From Deltaproteobacteria bacterium (GTDB taxonomy: Bacteria > Desulfobacterota > Syntrophia > Syntrophales > Smithellaceae), in NCBI GenBank assembly GCA_025361065.1, contig JANYAY010000050.1, positions 1 to 48,519 of the forward strand: a stretch of DNA of 48,519 nt, written 5' to 3'. Made by a program: the position numbers and the translations under genes. The notes beneath the pieces were generated by a model. It had not been told where the DNA came from, made no database searches, and was given only the letters and a program-made list of their open reading frames with translations. Of this stretch, positions 43,883 through 48,519 are shown in pieces (within the stretch, counting starts at the first letter, position 1; each line of letters begins with the position of its first letter).

Positions 43883-44260
43883 GAGACTGTGTCGCAATTA
43901 CTTTTTTGTCATTCCGGGCAAGCGAAGCGCGATTCGGAATCCAGTATTTTTATCAAATATTCTGGTTCCCGTCTTTCGCCGGGACGACGTCTGGATACCG
44001 ATTCGCGTGCCCTTTAGGGTATTTGAACGGCCTGTTGTAAAGCAGGTGCTTTTGAGTATAGTTGGTTTGGATAAGAACCATAGTTTGTCCGGTTAATAAG
44101 TTCTTAGGATTACGCCATCACTTCCTGCTATACACACCTCGATAACCTCCATCAAATTCATTATTTCACCTCGTAATTGTTGAAGCTATTTCTTTATTAA
44201 TCATCATAAAATCTATTGAAATTGATCTTTTTTTCAGGATAAGAGAGGGAAATTTATCAA
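43883..44260. other. Truncated GAGACTG repeat unit and AT-rich spacer
   Basis: GAGACTGTGTCGCAATTAC at 43883 starts another unit with GTCATTCCGGGCAAGC and CGTCTTTCGCCGGGACGACG, but no right end is found. From about 44050 the sequence becomes AT-rich and shows no gene until the small frame at 44262. Confidence 0.55.
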
Positions 44261-44261
44261 C

Positions 44262-44411
44262 ATGAGCAAGGTTAAAATAGAGGAGTCCGTGCTTTTTCTG
44301 TTTATTGGAATATTATTTGACAGTGGCAAAACCGATGCCAATATATACCCTATGGTGGTATATATAAAAGATATTACAAGAAGTATTGTGTTGGTTACAT
44401 CAGGACAATGA
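44262..44411 (+). CDS. Possible small protein, 49 aa
   Basis: ATG at 44262 with an AGAGAGGG stretch upstream, coding MSKVKIEESVLFLFIGILFD and ending at 44411. The N-terminal third is hydrophobic. No homologue is recognised, the spacing of the ribosome site is long, and it may be chance. Confidence 0.25.
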   Translation: MSKVKIEESVLFLFIGILFDSGKTDANIYPMVVYIKDITRSIVLVTSGQ

Positions 44412-44496
44412 GAAATGGAGGCATTGCCTAGATGTAGTATGTGATGAGACTGATGTGCTAACTTTAGACCGCGTATTAAACACAGGAGGGAATATT

Positions 44497-45012
44497 ATGG
44501 GATGGATAAAAAGATGTTTGATGGTTATACTGTTTGTTATTATAGCAACTTCAGCTCCCGCCCAAATGGGCAGTGGCATGATGGGCAAACCCGTGAATGC
44601 GGACTTTGCGAGAATGATGCAGGAGCCGAATAAGGCCCTGACTCAAACATCGATCCAATATATGACCGCGTTTACGGATGCATTGCGTGTACAGATTACC
44701 GAAAGGCGTTCACAGATCAATGCCGAATTTATTAAATCTGCTTTTGCCGAAATGAAGAGGGCCTGCGAGCTGATTGAGAAATATCAAAGCGCACATGTGA
44801 AAACAATGGATGCAACGATGCAAACAAATGTGAAGCCGATGATGGAAAGGATGAACCGTAATCTTGCCGCCATAAAGATGAATCTTGACATCTTGGAAAA
44901 AGAAGTTAACGGGAATCTCGATCTGGACCGAATCGCCCGATTGACCACCGAGATCCTGAAGAGTCTCGATGATATGCCCAAGAGACTTGGCGATATGAAG
45001 GCGCAGCCATAG
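44497..45012 (+). CDS. Exported helical protein of unknown function
   Basis: 171 aa from the ATG at 44497, which has AGGAGGG 6-7 bases upstream; the open frame upstream of it (from 44386) is not needed. Signal peptide MGWIKRCLMVILFVIIATSAPA. The mature protein is helix-rich and charged (ITERRSQINAEFIKSAFAEM, MERMNRNLAAIKMNLDILEKE), with Met-rich QMGSGMMGKP at its start. I do not recognise the family. It is the first gene of the accessory block after larB. Confidence 0.7.
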   Translation: MGWIKRCLMVILFVIIATSAPAQMGSGMMGKPVNADFARMMQEPNKALTQTSIQYMTAFTDALRVQITERRSQINAEFIKSAFAEMKRACELIEKYQSAHVKTMDATMQTNVKPMMERMNRNLAAIKMNLDILEKEVNGNLDLDRIARLTTEILKSLDDMPKRLGDMKAQP

Positions 45013-45036
45013 GAAAGGTAGCCAACTCCGGATGGC

Positions 45037-45101
45037 AAATTGGGGCGGTTCTGTTTTCGTGAAACGAGAAAGTAGAAATAAATAGAACCGTCCCCTTAAA
45101 T
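45037..45101. repeat. GGGACGGTTCTA palindrome, copy E1
   Basis: GGGGCGGTTCTGTTTT...AAATAGAACCGTCCCC, a long stem with an interior GTGAAACGAGAAAGTAG. Other copies: 46002-46064, 46410-46475 and a shortened one at 45811-45840. It lies between the exported protein gene and hicA. Confidence 0.8.
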
Positions 45102-45173
45102 CGCTTATCCTGTCGTATATTTTGAGATGAACTATTTGTTGACATTTACACTTATATGTGTAAGACGTGAACC

Positions 45174-45347
45174 ATGAAGAGACGTGATCTCGAGAAAAAA
45201 CTAAAATCAATGGGATTGCTTTTTCTCAGACATGGTGGGCGACATGATGTTTGGACAAATGGGTTAAGAGAAATGCCCATACCGCGTCACGTCGAAATAA
45301 ATGAATACACGGCTCATAGCATTATAAAACAGGCAAAGGAAGATTGA
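45174..45347 (+). CDS. hicA: HicA mRNA interferase toxin
   Basis: 57 aa, below common length cut-offs. MKRRDLEKKLKSMGLLFLRHGGRHDVWTNG... is a HicA dsRBD-like fold; the conserved His lies in GGRHDVW, and EMPIPRHVEINEYTAHSIIKQA completes the family pattern in two blocks. It ends 2 bases before the hicB ATG. Order toxin then antitoxin is normal for hicAB. Confidence 0.92.
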   Translation: MKRRDLEKKLKSMGLLFLRHGGRHDVWTNGLREMPIPRHVEINEYTAHSIIKQAKED

Positions 45348-45349
45348 TC

Positions 45350-45769
45350 ATGCGATTAGAAGGGAAAGTCAGTAAACAAGGCAAATATTGGGCTGTAGAC
45401 GTTCCTATTATTGGAGTATTCACTCAGGGACACACTAAGAAAGAAGCGTTTGACATGGTAGCTGATGCCATTGAGTCAGTAATAAACAAAAAGGGTTTCA
45501 AAGTGAAGGTTTATCCCGGTCGTGATAACTATTTTGAGATTGGCACGGATGACCAGCGCACTTTAATTGCCTATTTACTCCGTTGGCAAAGAGCGAAAAG
45601 TGGATTAACGCTCATAGAAGTATCACGGCGCATGGGCATGAAATCTCATAACGCCTATGCCCGATATGAGCAAGGAAAGGCAATGCCGACACTTGACCAA
45701 CTAAACCGCCTCTTTTTAGCAGTATGCGGCAAGGATTTTGTTTTGACCGAGTGTGCTACACCTGCATAA
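45350..45769 (+). CDS. hicB: HicB antitoxin with C-terminal HTH
   Basis: 139 aa from the ATG at 45350 (a TTG 6 bases earlier is possible). The N-terminal HicB fold (VDVPIIGVFTQGHTKKEAFDMVADAIESV) mimics RNase H; the C-terminal part is an XRE-type helix-turn-helix (LTLIEVSRRMGMKSHNAYARYEQGKAMPT) for autoregulation. Pairs with hicA. Confidence 0.92.
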   Translation: MRLEGKVSKQGKYWAVDVPIIGVFTQGHTKKEAFDMVADAIESVINKKGFKVKVYPGRDNYFEIGTDDQRTLIAYLLRWQRAKSGLTLIEVSRRMGMKSHNAYARYEQGKAMPTLDQLNRLFLAVCGKDFVLTECATPA

Positions 45770-45845
45770 TGTCTGGAAAAATGGATTAATGGGGAAAATA
45801 AACTGCTATAGGGCAAATTGGGACAACCGTCCCCTTAAATCTCCT

Positions 45846-45875
45846 ATGGCGAGTATGATCAACAAGCTGAAGTAG
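45846..45875 (+). pseudogene. Diverged larB 3' end
   Basis: Reads MASMINKLK and a TAG stop; the true larB ends MASMINKLR with TGA (43587-43616). 23 of 30 bases agree, and three of the differences are silent third positions. As at the true gene, a MITE copy follows the stop directly. Confidence 0.7.
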
Positions 45876-45997
45876 CAGACTGTTGAAAAGGCCTATCTGC
45901 GGTGTTGCCCTCCGGGCCGCGGTGCTCACGTATTACCATATACGCTCCGCTCCTCGGTCCTCGCGCGCCTTGCATCTAAACCTTTTTGAACAGCCTG
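45876..45997. repeat. 125-bp MITE-like unit, copy A3
   Basis: CAGACTGTTGAAAAGGCCT to CCTTTTTGAACAGCCTG. Same ends as A1 and A2, but the middle (GGGCCGCGGTGCTCACGTAT and following) differs, so it belongs to another sub-family. Confidence 0.8.
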
Positions 45998-46001
45998 TAA
46001 A

Positions 46002-46064
46002 AAATTGGATGGTTTATTTTTGTAAAACTGGAAATTAGAAATAAATAGAACCGTCCCGTTAATT
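46002..46064. repeat. GGGACGGTTCTA palindrome, copy E2
   Basis: A diverged copy, ATGGTTTATTTTTG...AAATAGAACCGTCCCG. The right arm is well kept, the left is mutated. Confidence 0.65.
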
Positions 46065-46156
46065 TCGCTTCCAACATTTATACGATAGAGAATATTATTG
46101 GACAAAGTATAAGATTTTTTACCTGGAGAATAACCTCAATCGATAAGGAGAAATAA

Positions 46157-46390
46157 ATGAAGAAAAGGCAAATAAAGAAAGAGCAAAAGAAGCTGACGTT
46201 ATTGGCAGCTCAAGAGGTTTTAAATGCATGTTTGGAAGCTGATGATCCTCTGGCAACGTTGAAGAAAATCAGGACGCAAGGCGAACAATATTTCACACGA
46301 TTAGGACTTGATGTTCCTCCGGCAGTATTTAATGAGCTCATGAATCAATTGGAACCGATTGTCAAAGAATTGGAACTAACCGGTAAATAG
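46157..46390 (+). CDS. Small helical hypothetical protein, 77 aa
   Basis: Follows a TAAGGAG site 6-7 bases before its ATG. Lys-rich N-terminus (MKKRQIKKEQKKLTLLAAQE), then predicted helices; no known domain, no membrane segment. It sits between two GGGACGGTTCTA palindromes and upstream of the TIR-like gene. Whether the two genes work together is unknown. Confidence 0.6.
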   Translation: MKKRQIKKEQKKLTLLAAQEVLNACLEADDPLATLKKIRTQGEQYFTRLGLDVPPAVFNELMNQLEPIVKELELTGK

Positions 46391-46409
46391 CCACAGGCAA
46401 ATTGTGGGC

Positions 46410-46475
46410 AAATTGGGACGGTTCTATTTTCGTGAAACTGGAAAGTAGAAATAAATAGAACCGTCCCCTTAAATT
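46410..46475. repeat. GGGACGGTTCTA palindrome, copy E4
   Basis: GGGACGGTTCTATTTTCG...AAATAGAACCGTCCCC, the best preserved copy, between the 77-aa gene and the TIR-like gene. Confidence 0.8.
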
Positions 46476-46507
46476 TCCTTAATTGTTTAAAGTATATGGG
46501 AACTTAA

Positions 46508-47263
46508 ATGTATACAGACAAATGCAAAGCAAAAACAGTCGCAGGAAGTTCATGCCGTAATTATGCAATAGATGAAACGGGATTTTGTAATATTCATCAT
46601 CCGAAAAAGAAACAAGAGAGAACGGTAAAGGTCAAGAAGCCTCTTGAATGCTCTTTTTGTGGGAAAAAACAAAATGAAGTTGAAAAGCTAATCGCCGGGC
46701 CATCTGTATACATCTGTAATGGATGTGTCGAAATATGTATAGAAATGGTTTGGGACGATAAGGGTGATATTGTAAAAGTCTTAAAAAACGAATTGCCCAT
46801 AGGTGATTTGGGGATAAATCCTGTCTTTTTAAGAAGAAAGTTCACCAAGAAGATAAATCAAGCTTTTGTCTTATGCCCTTTTCGTGAACCATTTGACACA
46901 ATTTACAATGACCACATAATGCCTGCATTATCAAATGCCGGGATGTCATCCATTCGAGCTGATGATATATATGGCGTTGATCCAATAATGGAAGATATTT
47001 GGGCAGGAATCAATGAATCTTCTGTTGTTATAGCGGAGATAACCGGTAGAAACGCTAACGTTATGTATGAAGTTGGGATTGCTCATACAATAGGTAAACC
47101 AGTTATTCTTCTTACTCAAGATGTTGGAGATGTTCCATTTGATCTAAGGCATTATAGATTTGTTCATTATGAGTATACACCAAGGGGATGCAAACAGTTA
47201 GAAAAGGCAATCCATAAAACAGTTGAAGCAGTTTCCTTTCTTTGGGTGAAAACTATACGATGA
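46508..47263 (+). CDS. Double zinc-finger protein with TIR-like/deoxyribosyltransferase-like domain
   Basis: 251 aa in three parts. Residues 1-32: a Cys/His motif (Cys6, Cys16, Cys27, His30/31) like small zinc-binding N-termini. Residues 45-77: a ClpX-type C4 finger with Cys48, Cys51, Cys70 and Cys73 ([20 protein letters not shown]). Residues about 118-245: an alpha/beta domain starting [14 protein letters not shown], with [23 protein letters not shown] (Glu188) and GKPVILLTQ. This is the pattern of TIR-like or nucleoside 2-deoxyribosyltransferase-like domains found in many defence proteins. An NAD- or nucleotide-cleaving effector with a ClpX-style sensor finger is the inference. No partner of a known system is adjacent except the 77-aa gene. 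Confidence 0.78.
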   Translation: MYTDKCKAKTVAGSSCRNYAIDETGFCNIHHPKKKQERTVKVKKPLECSFCGKKQNEVEKLIAGPSVYICNGCVEICIEMVWDDKGDIVKVLKNELPIGDLGINPVFLRRKFTKKINQAFVLCPFREPFDTIYNDHIMPALSNAGMSSIRADDIYGVDPIMEDIWAGINESSVVIAEITGRNANVMYEVGIAHTIGKPVILLTQDVGDVPFDLRHYRFVHYEYTPRGCKQLEKAIHKTVEAVSFLWVKTIR

Positions 47264-47458
47264 GACCAATAAGCATGTTGTTTAACAAGATCAATCCACC
47301 AGATTGCTGGCGCTCCGTCTGATTTTTTCGTTACTCTCTTCAATCCGTAATACCCCAGGACTGACAATTGTCCACCACTGAGCAGTTGTAGGTGCTATAT
47401 TTAACAAAATAATGTAAGATATAATGAAGCAGGACTTATACTGTGAGAAAGAAAAAAT

Positions 47459-48286
47459 ATGGAAATAGAAGACAAGTTAAGCAAATTAAAGGAACATCTG
47501 AAACAATTGGAAAGTGTTGCCGTTGCTTATTCAGGGGGCGTGGACAGCACCTTTTTGCTGAAGATCGCCCATGAGGTACTGGGTGATAATGTCATTGCCG
47601 TAACAGCCAGGTCGTCTACGTATCCCGAAAGGGAGTTCCGGGAGGCCTCGGACTTTGTTCAAGAGGCAGGGATCAGGCATATTGTTATCACTTCCGAGGA
47701 ACTGGATATAGCAGGCTTTTCCGATAACCCCACCAATCGATGTTATTATTGTAAACGAGAGCTTTTGGCGAAAGTTATTGCAGTAGCGCAAAGCAATAAT
47801 ATCCGGCATGTCGTGGAAGGATCTAACGTTGACGATTTAGGTGATTTCCGGCCGGGTAGGAAGGCAATCCGCGAACTCGGTGTGGCCAGTCCTTTAAAAG
47901 AAGCAGGCTTCGGGAAAGAGGACATCCGGATACTGTCCAAGAAAATGAATTTGCCGACCTGGGATAAACCGGCCTTTGCCTGCCTGGCTTCGAGATTTCC
48001 TTACGGGCAGAAGATAACCGGGGATAAACTTCACGTTGTGGATCAGGCGGAGCAGTTTCTGCTGGACCTGGGTTTTCGGCAGGTGAGAGTCCGTCATCAC
48101 GGCGATGTGGCCAGGATAGAAGTTGCCGCAACAGAACGGGATAAATTTTTTGATACGGAAATAATGGACAGAATTTATGAAAAATTCCGGCAATTGGGCT
48201 TTATGTACACTACTCTTGATCTCCGGGGTTACCGGACAGGGAGCATGAATGAAGTTATTGACACAACTTTGCAGGATAGAGAATAG
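47459..48286 (+). CDS. larE: Nickel-pincer cofactor sulfur transferase LarE
   Basis: PP-loop ATP-dependent enzyme that turns the cofactor carboxylates into thio acids. 275 aa. The P-loop is AYSGGVDSTF (residues 23-32); the sulfur-donor Cys175 is in PAFACLASRFPYG. A further pair, Cys95-x-x-Cys98 (NRCYYCKREL), could with Cys175 hold an iron-sulfur cluster as reported for some LarE proteins. It is cut off from larB by the accessory block. A TATAAT lies at 47420-47425. Confidence 0.94.
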   Translation: MEIEDKLSKLKEHLKQLESVAVAYSGGVDSTFLLKIAHEVLGDNVIAVTARSSTYPEREFREASDFVQEAGIRHIVITSEELDIAGFSDNPTNRCYYCKRELLAKVIAVAQSNNIRHVVEGSNVDDLGDFRPGRKAIRELGVASPLKEAGFGKEDIRILSKKMNLPTWDKPAFACLASRFPYGQKITGDKLHVVDQAEQFLLDLGFRQVRVRHHGDVARIEVAATERDKFFDTEIMDRIYEKFRQLGFMYTTLDLRGYRTGSMNEVIDTTLQDRE

Positions 48287-48300
48287 TTACAATAATCATA

Positions 48301-48519
48301 CTTGAATGGTCTCGTAAAAAGGCTGTCACACCGGTGAAAACCGGTGTCCAGCGTTGAAATGTCTGGATTCCGGCTTTCGAGACTGTGTCGCAATAGCAAA
48401 AGTGCTATCAATAGTGTCATGCCGATGAAAATCGGCATCCAGAACTCACTGATAATACTGGATTCCGTGTCGCGCTACGCTTGCACGGAATGACGAAATG
48501 GTAATTATGACACAGTCTC
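48301..48519. repeat. Truncated CTCGTAAAAA unit followed by a complete GAGACTG unit
   Basis: A left half (CTCGTAAAAAGGCTGTCACA) at 48311 runs into a GAGACTGTGTCGCAATA-bounded unit at 48379 that ends at the last base of the window (TATGACACAGTCTC). The second element has apparently inserted into the first. Confidence 0.75.

Larger units (their letters stand above)
45770..46156. other. Repeat-filled gap with a larB relic
   Basis: In order: a shortened GGGAC palindrome (45811-45840), a diverged larB 3' end (45846-45875), MITE copy A3 (45876-45997), palindrome E2 (46002-46064), then AT-rich leader of the 77-aa gene. No complete gene. Confidence 0.7.

Noticed and set aside
47167-47367. 66-aa minus-strand frame at the end of the TIR-like gene
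   Set aside because: Half of it is antisense to a better gene. The rest (LGYYGLKRVTKKSDG) looks coding-like but is too short to support.
1-48519. tRNA or rRNA genes
   Set aside because: No segment with the T-loop GGTTCRA and matching acceptor stem was found by eye; tRNA-Sec was looked for near selA without success.

Overview
The window looks like chromosome from an anaerobic deltaproteobacterium (Desulfobacterota), most plausibly a syntroph of the Syntrophales (Smithella/Syntrophus) type. This is an inference from gene content: a Tat-exported selenocysteine formate dehydrogenase with a membrane cytochrome b, selA, a complete molybdenum uptake and cofactor set, a split-P glycine cleavage operon, DUF2231/cytochrome genes, lar cofactor genes and many short palindromic repeats. 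There is no rRNA or tRNA gene, no CRISPR array and no 16S-level evidence, so the assignment stays tentative.

Layout. 1-1288: 3' part of a hybrid histidine kinase (its start lies outside the window). 1474-6038 (-): three-gene formate dehydrogenase operon; the catalytic subunit is interrupted by one in-frame UGA that is read as selenocysteine. 6528-12619: molybdenum island with DUF364, an FmdE-like protein, modC-modB-modA, a short ModE, moeA and mobA. 12664-18094 (-): two exported thiol/redox proteins, an alanine racemase fused to an unknown C-terminal domain, and a CHASE2 adenylate cyclase. 18290-22125: heme and membrane genes (cytochrome b5/DUF2231, UbiA, cytochrome P460, DUF2231-cytochrome c); two of the four are broken. 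22129-26024: RHH-PilZ protein, hldD, pgeF, rluD. 25934-29606: mobile zone with a RAYT transposase inside perfect 24-bp inverted repeats, a truncated SIR2-like gene, a MazF-type toxin-antitoxin pair, a creatinase-like M24 protein, and remnants of diverged selA and antitoxin copies. 29730-39134: selA, a HemN-like radical SAM gene, def, a zinc-ribbon protein, gcvT-gcvH-gcvPA-gcvPB and lipA. 39273-48286: a membrane protein, an MBL-fold hydrolase, a PilZ protein and larC, larB and larE, with an accessory block between larB and larE (an exported helical protein, hicAB, a 77-aa protein, and a zinc-finger/TIR-like protein).

How it fits together. Formate dehydrogenase needs Mo or W, molybdopterin guanine dinucleotide, selenium and heme. 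The window supplies the transporter, MoeA, MobA, SelA and the cytochrome b partner. The gcv/lipA block gives glycine cleavage (or glycine synthesis from C1 units). LarB, LarC and LarE make the nickel-pincer nucleotide cofactor, but no LarA-type user is present here.

The right third and the 25.9-29.6 kb zone are full of short repeats. At least five families are visible: 125-bp MITE-like units, GAGACTGTGTCG units, CTCGTAAAAA units, GGGACGGTTCTA palindromes and the RAYT ends. Several repeats sit on gene ends and supply start or stop codons. The best candidate for something new is the zinc-finger/TIR-like gene (46508-47263) in a block where palindromes of one family separate successive genes, bounded by a displaced, diverged larB 3' end.
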